Source of the DNA: Foetidibacter luteolus
GTDB taxonomy: Bacteria > Bacteroidota > Bacteroidia > Chitinophagales > Chitinophagaceae
DNA: 64,000 bases
Assembly (NCBI RefSeq): GCF_009650435.1
Contig: NZ_VVIP01000073.1
Span: forward strand, 23,981-87,980
Direction of reading: 5' to 3'
The first letter of the stretch is position 1. Each line of letters opens with the position of its first letter. Positions 43,037 to 51,069 of this stretch are shown here, one piece after another. The position numbers were made by a program, and so were the translations under genes. The notes beneath the pieces were generated by a model. That model saw only the letters and a list, made by a program, of their open reading frames with translations, was not told the origin of the DNA and did no database searches.

Positions 43037-43285
43037 TTAATTCAATAAATCGTCAATAGGTATCGCATCAAGATAATGCTTTAAGGCGTTGGTGTCTGGC
43101 AGGACCCGGTACTCTTCAATGGATTTATTAACCTGGTTGCAATAGGTTTCTATGTAATAGTCTTCTAACTGAAAAAGAAAAATAACATAATCAGGGATGC
43201 TTCTTTTGGCAAGGGCTACGGCGTGCTGCATAACGGACTTTTTTTTATCTGCCTCATTCAATAAAATAAATTCAGAAAGTCTCAT
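43037..43285 (-). CDS. Small hypothetical protein
   Basis: 82 residues, ATG at 43285. Helical, with a central aromatic-rich segment ('YVIFLFQLEDYYIETYC'). 'ADKKKSVMQHAVALAKRSIP' and 'YRVLPDTNALKHYLDAIPID' look like a regular folded domain, but I do not recognise the family. 217 bp separate it from the RRM gene on the same strand. Confidence 0.65.
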   Translation of the reverse strand: MRLSEFILLNEADKKKSVMQHAVALAKRSIPDYVIFLFQLEDYYIETYCNQVNKSIEEYRVLPDTNALKHYLDAIPIDDLLN

Positions 43286-43632
43286 AGTGTTAAATTTTAA
43301 TAGCGTTAACTAAATAAATTGTTTACTAATAACCTTGAACTGAACTAACTAAACGATAACAAAAACATTTGCCGGACACTGACTTATTTAACCTGAACTG
43401 TTTAAACGATGCAACAAATAAAAAAGGACTGATTAAAGGATATTGCGTTGTTGCATTTATTAAGAGGCGGTGAAGATATGGGTAATATATATCAATTACT
43501 GAAAAAATTTCTCAAGAGGTTTTTGCAGCGCTTTCTTCTGTGGAAGGGCAATGCAAAGCCGAATGTTTGCAACATAACCCCGTTCAAGAAACCATGGCGG
43601 AAGAACATTCGGCGTACAAAAGGATACACTTT
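43286..43632. other. Intergenic region with inverted repeat
   Basis: ATGCAACAA (43409-43417) and TTGTTGCAT (43448-43456) form an inverted pair 30 bp apart; the nearby sequence is AT-rich. A 50-codon basic ORF starting at the ATG near 43478 is possible but unsupported. Nothing else recognised. Confidence 0.35.
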
Positions 43633-44211
43633 TTAGCTATTGCTGCCGCCGCGCTGCCGGTATTGCAGCAGCATGAGGCCCGATTCGTACTGCCTTGAAT
43701 GAAACAGCTCAAAATTCAGCAGGCCGGTACTTTCAAACATCGGGCGGCCTTTACCCAGCGCTACGGGCACTATACGAAAATGGTATTCATCAATGAGGTT
43801 GGCTTTCATAAAATCCTGTGCAAGCGAAATGCTGCCCCATAGCACCAGGTTTTTGCCTGGCTGCTGTTTTAACTTGTGCACAGCTTCTACAGCGTTGCCC
43901 TCAATTACGGTGGCAGGCGGCCAGTTGCCCCAGGGCGCTTGCTGCATTGTGGCTGAAAAAACAATTTTGGGTATGCTGTTTAGTTTATCCGCTATCACTT
44001 CGTCATTTGTTGTGGCGGTGGGCCAGAAATCAACAAAAAGCCGGTAAGTGTTGGCGCCCAGCAAAATGGTATCAATACTGTCAAGCCAGGCTAACTGATC
44101 CAGGTCTGAATACTTGTTGAGTGTTGTGGATTCTATAAAGGTTACACTGTTATCAGCGTCTGCGGCATAGCCATCCAGCGACAGCCATTGCTGAAAAATT
44201 AGTTTTCGCAT
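43633..44211 (-). CDS. RibD C-terminal / dihydrofolate reductase-like protein
   Basis: 192 residues. DHFR-like fold of the RibD-C group: 'QQWLSLDGYAADADNSVTF', 'IDTILLGANTYRLFVDFWP', 'KNLVLWGSISLAQDFMKANLI', 'RIVPVALGKGRPMFE'. Usually described as NADPH-dependent reductases of unknown substrate. Monocistronic; family A repeat copy 5 lies upstream. Confidence 0.9.
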   Translation of the reverse strand: MRKLIFQQWLSLDGYAADADNSVTFIESTTLNKYSDLDQLAWLDSIDTILLGANTYRLFVDFWPTATTNDEVIADKLNSIPKIVFSATMQQAPWGNWPPATVIEGNAVEAVHKLKQQPGKNLVLWGSISLAQDFMKANLIDEYHFRIVPVALGKGRPMFESTGLLNFELFHSRQYESGLMLLQYRQRGGSNS

Positions 44212-44331
44212 GTGCTTTTGTTTACAAACTTATAGCTTACAGTTTACCGGCAGGCAGGCTAAACAGGACATTAAGGGGCGGTACAGGTGACAAACAACCT
44301 GCCCGTGAAAGAAGCAGCAGGCGGCACCACC

Positions 44332-44438
44332 GGGTGAGGGATTGAAGCGGTTACCCCGGTGAGGCCATGGCAGCAGGGCTTTTGTGCCGGAGTAATAGCG
44401 GAAAGCCCGACCCCTTGCGATAGCTTGGGGGCACCCCC
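44332..44438 (-). repeat. Interspersed repeat family A, copy 5
   Basis: GGGTGAGGGATTGAAGCGG, TTACCCCGGTGAGGCC, AATAGCGGAAAGCCCGACCC and GGGGGCACCCCC. It sits between the bactofilin stop codon and the RibD-like gene. Confidence 0.85.
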
Positions 44439-44452
44439 TGAAAACTACTTAC

Positions 44453-44953
44453 TTAAAACCAGGTTTTGGCGTTTCCCTTTGGCGCCTGCGGAAATACAAA
44501 ACCGGTAACTTTCGGTTCTTCGTCAGGGTATTGCGGTACCAGCGGGGCAACGGCCCGGGCATCTTTTTCTATGGTTGCGCCGTTTTTGGTAATAACCGAA
44601 GGGGCATCTGTTTTGCCGCTTACGGAAGCGCCGTTTTCTACAACAATTTTCTGAACACCATACAGGTCGCCGGTTACTTTGCCGAGTACAATAATGGTAT
44701 CCGCATGCGCAGTACCTTCCAGCATGGCAGATTTGCCAATTACCAGTGTACCCTTAACATTAATGCTGCCTGTTAACCTGCCCCGCAAGGTAACGGAGGA
44801 AGATGCTTCTATATGGCCGGTAATATCAGTGCTGCCTGCAATTCCTGCTCCGCTGAACAGCAGGTATTTTAAGGTATTGAGTTTATTGAGCAAGCTGTTG
44901 TTATTTGGCTGTTCCATTTGCTGTACCGTTAACTGTTCCGTTACTGTTCTCAT
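44453..44953 (-). CDS. Bactofilin (polymer-forming cytoskeletal protein)
   Basis: 166 residues from an ATG at 44953; a second ATG at 44917 also fits. The central right-handed beta-helix repeats are clear: 'STDITGHIEASSSVTLRGR', 'LTGSINVKGTLVIGKSAML', 'EGTAHADTIIVLGKVTGDL', 'ENGASVSGKTDAPSV'. Bactofilins assemble into filaments without nucleotide and scaffold cell-shape or envelope machinery. The gene overlaps the end of the actin-like gene (by 53 or 17 bp), so translation is coupled. Two polymer-forming proteins are thus encoded together behind a secretion-type gene cluster. Confidence 0.9.
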   Translation of the reverse strand: MRTVTEQLTVQQMEQPNNNSLLNKLNTLKYLLFSGAGIAGSTDITGHIEASSSVTLRGRLTGSINVKGTLVIGKSAMLEGTAHADTIIVLGKVTGDLYGVQKIVVENGASVSGKTDAPSVITKNGATIEKDARAVAPLVPQYPDEEPKVTGFVFPQAPKGNAKTWF

Positions 44954-45977
44954 TATAAAAAACCGACACTACCGTGCTGGAGTTACCAATGTCAATACCA
45001 GCGCAGCGCTGGTGGTTTTTGTCAGATATCCTGAAGGAATTGTACAGGTAGCCAACGCTGGCAAGGTTTTCAGGGTCGGGCGCTACTTCCACCGGTATAG
45101 AGTCGCCGTATTCTTCTTTAAACGCGTCAATTATTTCAGGGTAGTAAACGCCGCCGCCCATCAGGTAAATCTTTTCACATCGCTCATAATCCCTGTCTGT
45201 AAAATAATGGCGCAGCAGGGGCGCAATTACTTCGCGGTAATACTGTTGCAGAATTTCTTTCCGCTGTTCTTTAATATCAATTTTGGTGCGGTTTAAATAA
45301 ATAAAACCTTTCATCATGGCTTCATCCAACTGGTGGTTGTTGCGCATTTCCAGGTAATACTTTTTGCTAAGCTCTTTGCCCAGGTTATCTATGGCGTATT
45401 GCAGGCCGTGGGAGCTGAAGCAGGTACGGTGCACAAGCCCATCCCCGGAAGCCATACCGCCTTCTATGGTGCCAAAACCCAGGCTGATAGCAATAAAATT
45501 CTGGGGCTGTTTATTGTCCAGTATTTTCTTAAGGCCAATAATGCAGCCTACAATTTCAGGTATTACCTCGTAGCTGTCAATTTCAAACGAGGTGTTGGTT
45601 ATCCTGCCATCGTTGTTAAAAGTGCGGGTATCATATTCCACCAAAAAATGGCGCTTTTTAAAGAACTGTTCAGCAGCCGTTTTGTAAATGTTGTAGGTGG
45701 AAAAAGGAAACCCTGTTGTAACAACCAAGGGCTGTTTGGTACGGTCTGTAAGTTGCAGCAGGGAACTTTTAAACAGTATGTCAAAGTCGGTTTCGCCTGG
45801 CGAAGTATTGGTAATACGGCCGGGATTAATACCCCCGTTTTTGGCCAGGTTGCCTACGATGTACCAGTTACCCCCGGTTTTTATTTTAATGCCGGAAAGC
45901 TGGTCTTTGGCGGAGTTCTCGGTGTTACCAAAGGCGGTCTCGAATACACTCGGGTAGCGTGCGGTAAGTATTTTCAT
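44901..45977 (-). CDS. Actin-like (ParM-type) ATPase, apparently circularly permuted
   Basis: About 358 residues from the ATG at 45977; a TTG 90 bp upstream adds nothing actin-like. N-terminal segments match ParM/StbA proteins just after their first beta-hairpin: 'ARYPSVFETAF', 'WYIVGNLAKNGG' and 'QPLVVTTGFP'. The phosphate-2 loop is 'AISLGFGTIEGG' (163-174), with Ser where the family has Asp. The adenosine motif is 'IYLMGGGVYYP' (270-280). The phosphate-1 hairpin 'AGIDIGNSSTVVSVF', normally the first strand pair, lies at residues 326-340 near the C terminus, followed by an Asn/Gly/Thr tail. It probably polymerises or acts as an ATP-switched cytoskeletal protein with the bactofilin. Confidence 0.8.
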   Translation of the reverse strand: MKILTARYPSVFETAFGNTENSAKDQLSGIKIKTGGNWYIVGNLAKNGGINPGRITNTSPGETDFDILFKSSLLQLTDRTKQPLVVTTGFPFSTYNIYKTAAEQFFKKRHFLVEYDTRTFNNDGRITNTSFEIDSYEVIPEIVGCIIGLKKILDNKQPQNFIAISLGFGTIEGGMASGDGLVHRTCFSSHGLQYAIDNLGKELSKKYYLEMRNNHQLDEAMMKGFIYLNRTKIDIKEQRKEILQQYYREVIAPLLRHYFTDRDYERCEKIYLMGGGVYYPEIIDAFKEEYGDSIPVEVAPDPENLASVGYLYNSFRISDKNHQRCAGIDIGNSSTVVSVFYNENSNGTVNGTANGTAK

Positions 45978-46147
45978 TGGCGTTATATGTACCAGACAAG
46001 ATAGAACAATCAGCAGATATTTAGGTGTATTCCCTGATAATAAATTTTTAATTGTGACAGGCAGCAAACTGTTTCGACATTATGTTTAAGCGGAGGTGTA
46101 ATGAGCGGCAGAAAGCGGCACTATTAAGCTTAGTTAAGCAATTTTAC

Positions 46148-46200
46148 GTGGCATAACAGTAAGATTGGAACACTCGTACGCCACATTTTTATTATGCCAC
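46148..46200. promoter_or_regulatory. Inverted repeat between the TolC and actin-like genes
   Basis: GTGGCATAA and TTATGCCAC (46148-46156, 46192-46200) are a perfect 9-bp inverted repeat about 35 bp apart, just after the TolC stop codon. It may be a transcript hairpin that attenuates or separates expression of the cytoskeletal genes. Confidence 0.45.
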
Positions 46201-46202
46201 TT

Positions 46203-47651
46203 CTATTGACCGGCATTCTGCCTGGTACCAGCCTTATAATACAATTCGGCCATTTTTTTCTGGTAACTTGTTATCATTTCCGCTTTCTTCATCTTCATGT
46301 CTATCAGCTTTGTTTCGCGGCTGTTGATGAGAAACAAAGTGCTTTCCCCCAACTCAAATTTCTGTTGCTCCGCATTTAATAATGCCTGCTGGTTTAATAT
46401 GCTGGCCGTTTGTATGCCCAACTGCTGTTTATAAGCTGTAAGTGCATTGTAGGAGGCCAGTATTTTGTTTTCGATTTCCCTGGCGGTTTGCTGCTGTTCG
46501 TACTCATTGTCCTTTTGCTTTATCCTGACTTCTTTCAGCTTGCCACGCTCAGACCTCAGGAACAGCGGCAGCGAAAAGTCAAGCCCGATTTTGTAATTCC
46601 GCCAGTTAACATCATAATATTTCGGGTAATAATCAGCAAACGTGTTGCGGCTGGTTATCAACATGCCGGAAATATTCAGCCGGGGCTTCAGCAGTTCCCG
46701 CATGTACAGGTTTTCCAGGTTAAGTTGCTCGCCTTTTGTGCGCAGCTTTAATAACTCCGGGTGTTGGTCTGCCGCGTAGTTTACCAGTGTATCAATCATT
46801 ACCTTTTGTGGTAACAATTCATTTTCATCCACAGTTTCAGGAACGGCATTGGCGGGCAGTTCCAAAGGCTTTTCGTCATCGCTCCATAAATAATTGCTCA
46901 GCAGCAGTTGTGCATTATTTAACTCCACTTCATATTTTGCAAGCTGAATCTCCCTGTCCTGCACGGTTATATGCGCTTCTACGGAATCAATGGCAGCTTT
47001 ATCGCCCAATACTGCCTGCCTGCTTACCGCTTCATATCTTGTTTGCGCCAGCTTAACGCCATCTTTCAGCAGGATGTACTGGCTATAGGCATAATACCAG
47101 TTCCAGTACTGTGTTACCGCATCGTACCAAACGGTAATGATCTGTTTTATTTGTTCCGCTTCGGCATAGCGCACCATTATCCTTGCCTGGCGCAGGGTAT
47201 TGCGCCTTTCATCTATAATAAGCCCCTGGCCAATAGGAATGGTTAAGCCTACGCCGGATAAACCATCATCAATGGTACTGTATTGCGGGTTGGTGTAATC
47301 GCCAGTATTCCTGTCGTAGGTAACTTTTAAATCAGCCCCGGCCAGCCATAGCGGCACTTTTAATTCATTACCCCAGTTATTGTAATAATCTTTATTGCCA
47401 AATTCTTTTTTTGAAAAGGATGCTTCAAGTTTTGGGTCAAACTTACCCAGTGATTGAAATACCCTGGCCCTGGCAGCATCGCTTAACAGCGCCGCTTGTT
47501 TAACAACCGGGTGATGGTACAGTACATATTGCTGCAGGTGCTGTAAAGAAAATACCTTGCCGCTATCTGCCGGCGCCTGCGCTTTAGCAGAAGCCGCGGC
47601 CCACACAAGAAGCAAACAGTTTATAACGAGGTAGCGAATGTTATCTTTCAT
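46203..47651 (-). CDS. TolC family outer-membrane protein
   Basis: 482 residues from the ATG at 47651, which starts a signal peptide ending 'ASAKAQ'; the longer frame begins at GTG. Two OEP repeats rich in long helices: 'FSLQHLQQYVLYHHPVVKQA' and 'YAAAKAE'-type coils, 'AYKQQLGIQTASILNQQALL', 'FELGESTLFLINSRETKLID'. TolC proteins form the outer-membrane and periplasmic tunnel of tripartite exporters. It lies 28 bp after the HlyD-like gene, in one operon. Confidence 0.9.
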   Translation of the reverse strand: MKDNIRYLVINCLLLVWAAASAKAQAPADSGKVFSLQHLQQYVLYHHPVVKQAALLSDAARARVFQSLGKFDPKLEASFSKKEFGNKDYYNNWGNELKVPLWLAGADLKVTYDRNTGDYTNPQYSTIDDGLSGVGLTIPIGQGLIIDERRNTLRQARIMVRYAEAEQIKQIITVWYDAVTQYWNWYYAYSQYILLKDGVKLAQTRYEAVSRQAVLGDKAAIDSVEAHITVQDREIQLAKYEVELNNAQLLLSNYLWSDDEKPLELPANAVPETVDENELLPQKVMIDTLVNYAADQHPELLKLRTKGEQLNLENLYMRELLKPRLNISGMLITSRNTFADYYPKYYDVNWRNYKIGLDFSLPLFLRSERGKLKEVRIKQKDNEYEQQQTAREIENKILASYNALTAYKQQLGIQTASILNQQALLNAEQQKFELGESTLFLINSRETKLIDMKMKKAEMITSYQKKMAELYYKAGTRQNAGQ

Positions 47652-47679
47652 GTTAATAAAAGCATTTGTTGTCACTGCA

Positions 47680-49038
47680 TTATTTTACCGTTCCAGATGA
47701 AGGCTCTTTTTCAAGGCTGGGGGGAAAGCCGTTTAGCTGCCGCCATATCTCATACCATACAGGTACAGACCGGAGAATTACCCTGCCATACACACCTGAG
47801 CCCTGCCTTAGCTGCTGAGGCCATGCGTCGTCATTAACCGGTACAGGAATATCCTGCTTAACCAGCAAACGGTACTTGCCATTGCTGCTGCTAACGCGGT
47901 CTATTACCGCAACCTTGCCGGCAAACGTGCCTACAGCAACGGCAGGCCAGCCGGAAAACTGAACAGAGGGCCAACCTTCAAACTGCAGCCGTACATTGCT
48001 GCTGTCAAGTATCAGCGGCACATCCATCGCGTCAACATATATCTCCGCGGCAACCATTGGCTCCCTGGGTTGCAGTATGCAGATGGATTCTCCTTCCTTA
48101 ATATTTTCACCTACACCGGCTTTTAGTGTTTTTACCACAAAGCCATCCTGCGGAGCCCGCACAACATACAGGCCCCGGCGTATGGATACATTTGTTATTT
48201 CATTCTTTAGTTTTGAAATATCGCCCATTACACTTGCCTTGCTTGACAGGGCGGAACTTAAGTCAGACTGCGCTTTTGCCAATGCCTCCTGGTACTTGGC
48301 TTTTATGTTGTCCAGGTCAATCTTCGCGTTAAGCAGGCTTTGTTTTGAGTTATTGAGCTTGTTGCGCTGGCTGATGACTTTGGCAAAATCTTCCTGCAAT
48401 TTCAATCTGCGGGATTCTATGTCTGTTAAAGAAAACAGGCCATTTTTATAGCCTGCCTCATAGCGGTCAAGCCTTGCCTTGCTGATGTTGTAGAAATTCT
48501 CTACTGCAACCAGGTCCGCACTGTCTATCTGCACATAGTTTTCACTTTGTGTTACTTTATTTTCTGCTGAGGAAAGCTGGAATTGCAGGCCGTTTTTCAA
48601 TGCCCTTATCTGTGCATACGTGGCTTCCATTTTCTGTTCGGCGGCGGTGCTGTTATCCATTTTTGCATCCAACTGCTCATTCAGCCTTTCTGGTAAAGCC
48701 GGGTCAAAATAAGACTGGCTTGTTTCCGAAATAACGATAAGCGTATCGCCCTTTTTAACTTCCTGCCCGTCGCGTATTACCCAGCGTTCTATCCTGCCGC
48801 CAATCTGGTTTTGAACAGTCTGTGGCCGGTCTTCGGGCCTTAATGCTGTTACGGTGCCGCGTCCCGGAATGGTTTGCCGCCATGGCAAAAACAGTATGAT
48901 GATGAACAGTACCAGCAGCGCCGTCATAATCCTGCCCAAACGGTAAGCCGCTTTTGGCTGCAGTAATTCTTTGTTTGATTCGAGTGACTGGCTAAGCAGG
49001 TTTAAATAGCCAGGTGTATTGTTGTGCATGTTACCCAT
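47680..49038 (-). CDS. HlyD-family periplasmic adaptor protein
   Basis: 452 residues, ATG at 49038, overlapping the membrane-domain gene by 8 bp. One transmembrane helix (about 36-55, 'IMTALLVLFIIILFLPW'), a lipoyl half-motif ('GGRIERWVIRDGQEVKKGDT'), a long coiled-coil hairpin (about 110-290), the second lipoyl half ('YVVRAPQDGFVVKTLKAGVG') and a beta-barrel ('VRLQFEGWPSVQFSGWP'). It would bridge an inner-membrane exporter to the TolC-like channel. Confidence 0.92.
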   Translation of the reverse strand: MGNMHNNTPGYLNLLSQSLESNKELLQPKAAYRLGRIMTALLVLFIIILFLPWRQTIPGRGTVTALRPEDRPQTVQNQIGGRIERWVIRDGQEVKKGDTLIVISETSQSYFDPALPERLNEQLDAKMDNSTAAEQKMEATYAQIRALKNGLQFQLSSAENKVTQSENYVQIDSADLVAVENFYNISKARLDRYEAGYKNGLFSLTDIESRRLKLQEDFAKVISQRNKLNNSKQSLLNAKIDLDNIKAKYQEALAKAQSDLSSALSSKASVMGDISKLKNEITNVSIRRGLYVVRAPQDGFVVKTLKAGVGENIKEGESICILQPREPMVAAEIYVDAMDVPLILDSSNVRLQFEGWPSVQFSGWPAVAVGTFAGKVAVIDRVSSSNGKYRLLVKQDIPVPVNDDAWPQQLRQGSGVYGRVILRSVPVWYEIWRQLNGFPPSLEKEPSSGTVK

Positions 49039-50035
49039 GTATCAAGTTTTGTTCGTCAAGTTCAAGGTCTGTTACCGCTGCAAGTTTTTCGCTGCCGGTA
49101 ACCATGTCAAAAATGGTGTCCAGGCTTGTCAGGAATTTCTCCACCGCATAGCTAATCTGTACAATAATTACTTCGGCGGCAACAAACTGCCCCAGCGTCA
49201 TTTGCCGTTCAACAACAAAATAAGATCCCACCAGCAGCAGGCCGCCCATCAGCATGCAGCGCAACACTACAGAGCTTGCAATGAATTTTTTAAGTATCCT
49301 GAAGTGGCTGTTTCGTGCCCTCAGGTAACTGGCATTTATTTTATCTGTCTCCTTCAAAACCTCCTGCATGCCGGCCTGGCTGCCCCTGTATTGCGGAAGC
49401 CTGGATGCTACATCTTCCAGGTAAGCTACAAGGTTATATTTGTGAGCAGATTCCTCTATGCTTGTATATAAGCCCTGGCGGTAGTAAACAACCAGCATCA
49501 GCGATATAAATACAATGGTAAAAACACCAAACCCTATCAGCACCGGGTGGTAAAACGACAGCAGTACAACGCTGAAAAGAATTTGCACTGCCGCTGCCAC
49601 AATATCTACCAGCAGTTTGGAAACTCCTTTTTGGATGGTGATGATGTCAAAAAAACGGTTCACCAGTTCCGGTGGGTTTTCATTTTGTAATTCAGAAAGT
49701 TTGATGCGCGGCAGCCGGTAAGCAAATTCAATAGAAGTACGGGTAAATATTTTCTGTTCTATTGTTTCTACCAGCGAAAGCTGGCTTATTAACAATATAC
49801 CGGCTATAAAAACGCCTGTTATTACCACAACAATCAATATATAGGTAGAGCTGTACATGGCCCCGTTGGAAAGCAGGTTATATACCGCTGTTATGCCCAA
49901 CGGCAGCGTAAGGCTGATAAGCCCAATAAGGCCGGCATAAACAAAAATGTAATTGATGGTAACCCGTTCAAGGTGAAACATTCTGACAAGCCTCTGCCAT
50001 GGTGTTGGCGCGCCTGCCTTAAGGTGGTGGTTCAT
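49031..50035 (-). CDS. ABC exporter transmembrane domain without ATPase domain
   Basis: 334 residues, ATG at 50035. It contains one ABC_membrane (type I exporter) domain with about six helices: 'YIFVYAGLIGLISLTLPLGI', 'IVVVITGVFIAGILLISQLS', 'VLIGFGVFTIVFISLMLVVYY', 'MLMGGLLLVGSYFVV'. The conserved coupling region 'LVAYLEDVASRLPQYRGSQA' is present. The chain ends at 'TDLELDEQNLIHG', exactly where a Walker A-bearing nucleotide-binding domain should begin. The next gene overlaps the stop, so no NBD follows in any frame, and none is found in the cluster. Energy must come from another gene, or the protein works without its own ATPase. Confidence 0.87.
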   Translation of the reverse strand: MNHHLKAGAPTPWQRLVRMFHLERVTINYIFVYAGLIGLISLTLPLGITAVYNLLSNGAMYSSTYILIVVVITGVFIAGILLISQLSLVETIEQKIFTRTSIEFAYRLPRIKLSELQNENPPELVNRFFDIITIQKGVSKLLVDIVAAAVQILFSVVLLSFYHPVLIGFGVFTIVFISLMLVVYYRQGLYTSIEESAHKYNLVAYLEDVASRLPQYRGSQAGMQEVLKETDKINASYLRARNSHFRILKKFIASSVVLRCMLMGGLLLVGSYFVVERQMTLGQFVAAEVIIVQISYAVEKFLTSLDTIFDMVTGSEKLAAVTDLELDEQNLIHG

Positions 50036-50150
50036 TGTTATAAAATTGTAATGAGCTGAAAAATAACCCTGCTACAGCCGTGAGAAAGCTACAGTAGCAC
50101 AATAATCATGATGGCAGCCAATACCTGTACACAGGTGAAAAAATTTGTAT

Positions 50151-50480
50151 TTAACTGGGGCAATTGGGTGGTGGGGTAGGTACGCTTAAATGCCACGATT
50201 GGGTTTGGGTATGGGGGGCATAATACAGGCCTGCAATAAAGTGGCAGTTTGCATACTGATATTCTGAGCCATAGGTAGAATACTCGTATTCCGAAACGGA
50301 TTTCTTGCATTCCGTTTTTTCTTCGCTGCTTTGGTTACTGTCTTCTTCGTTATCGGCAGTCATGGCAAATTTTGCCTTCACCTTATAATCAAGGCATGCA
50401 AAAGAAAACCTGGCCACAAATATGCCCAGGAATAAAACGGTTATCAACAGCCTTATTGGTAAGAATAATTTTGGTTTCAT
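50151..50480 (-). CDS. Small secreted or membrane hypothetical protein
   Basis: 109 residues, ATG at 50480. An N-terminal hydrophobic segment ('LLITVLFLGIFVARFSFAC') may be a signal peptide or an anchor. The rest is acidic and Ser/Tyr-rich ('NEEDSNQSSEEKTECKKSV', 'EYEYSTYGSEYQYANC') and ends in a Pro-rich tail 'PTPPPNCPS'. No family recognised. It lies 115 bp upstream of the ABC membrane-domain gene in the same direction and may be part of that operon. Confidence 0.6.
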   Translation of the reverse strand: MKPKLFLPIRLLITVLFLGIFVARFSFACLDYKVKAKFAMTADNEEDSNQSSEEKTECKKSVSEYEYSTYGSEYQYANCHFIAGLYYAPHTQTQSWHLSVPTPPPNCPS

Positions 50481-50590
50481 TGCTGGTTTGCAAATTTAGC
50501 ATGCGGCCTGTTTTTAATTGTTACACATATCTTATAAAATTATTAGAATGTCATTAGAGTTTTGGGCCGGTGGTTATGTTATTCCGCAAA

Positions 50591-50687
50591 GATTTTATGG
50601 GCCGGGCAGAAGAACAAATATATGGCTGCCGTTGCGTCGCACTCTTGTACGGTTGGATTCGCTATGCAGCTTTTCCTGCAGGGTAGT
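50591..50687 (+). repeat. Interspersed repeat family B, full copy
   Basis: GATTTTATGGGCCGGGCAG, CCGTTGCGTCGCACTCTTG, GGTTGGATTCGCTATGCAGC, TTCCTGCAGGGTAG. Confidence 0.85.
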
Positions 50688-50837
50688 TTTTTCTTGTGCC
50701 TTGCTGTTCAATGTTCAATTGTTCAACGTTAGCAGCGGGCATTGAAGAACTTCTGCACTTCGTCATTGAAGCATATTAAAGCCTTTTCAACTTCAACAGA
50801 CTTGTAACCCTGTAACTGGTAACTGGTATCGGGCTGT

Positions 50838-50944
50838 CGGGTGAGGGATTGAAGCGGATACCTCGGTGAGGCCATTGCAGCAGGGCTTCTGTGCCGGAGT
50901 ATGAGCGGAAAGCCCGGCCCCTTGCGCAGCTTGGGGACACCCCC
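50838..50944 (-). repeat. Interspersed repeat family A, copy 6
   Basis: GGGTGAGGGATTGAAGCGG, TACCTCGGTGAGGCCATT, TATGAGCGGAAAGCCCGG, GGGGACACCCCC. Confidence 0.85.
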
Positions 50945-51015
50945 AAGTACGAAGGCAGAAGTACGAAGTACCTTTCTTATGTAAAATGGTTGATGTACGA
51001 TGTAAAAATAAAGTA
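50942..51015. repeat. Low-complexity AGTACGAAGTAC / GATGTACGATG stretch
   Basis: Degenerate words shared with the stretch at 15253-15378; both directly follow a family A copy. Confidence 0.65.
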
Positions 51016-51069
51016 CAAACGATGCTACCCCTTCTCGCCATTTACCAATCACCCACTTCGGCCAAAAAT

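Noticed and set aside
43448..43636. 62-codon basic ORF (ATG-only form of about 52 codons)
   Set aside because: No homology that I can recognise, low complexity, overlaps the end of the neighbouring gene; kept as a possibility only.
45333..46004. 223-codon plus-strand ORF opposite the actin-like gene
   Set aside because: Shadow of the actin-like frame, which has nucleotide-binding motifs.
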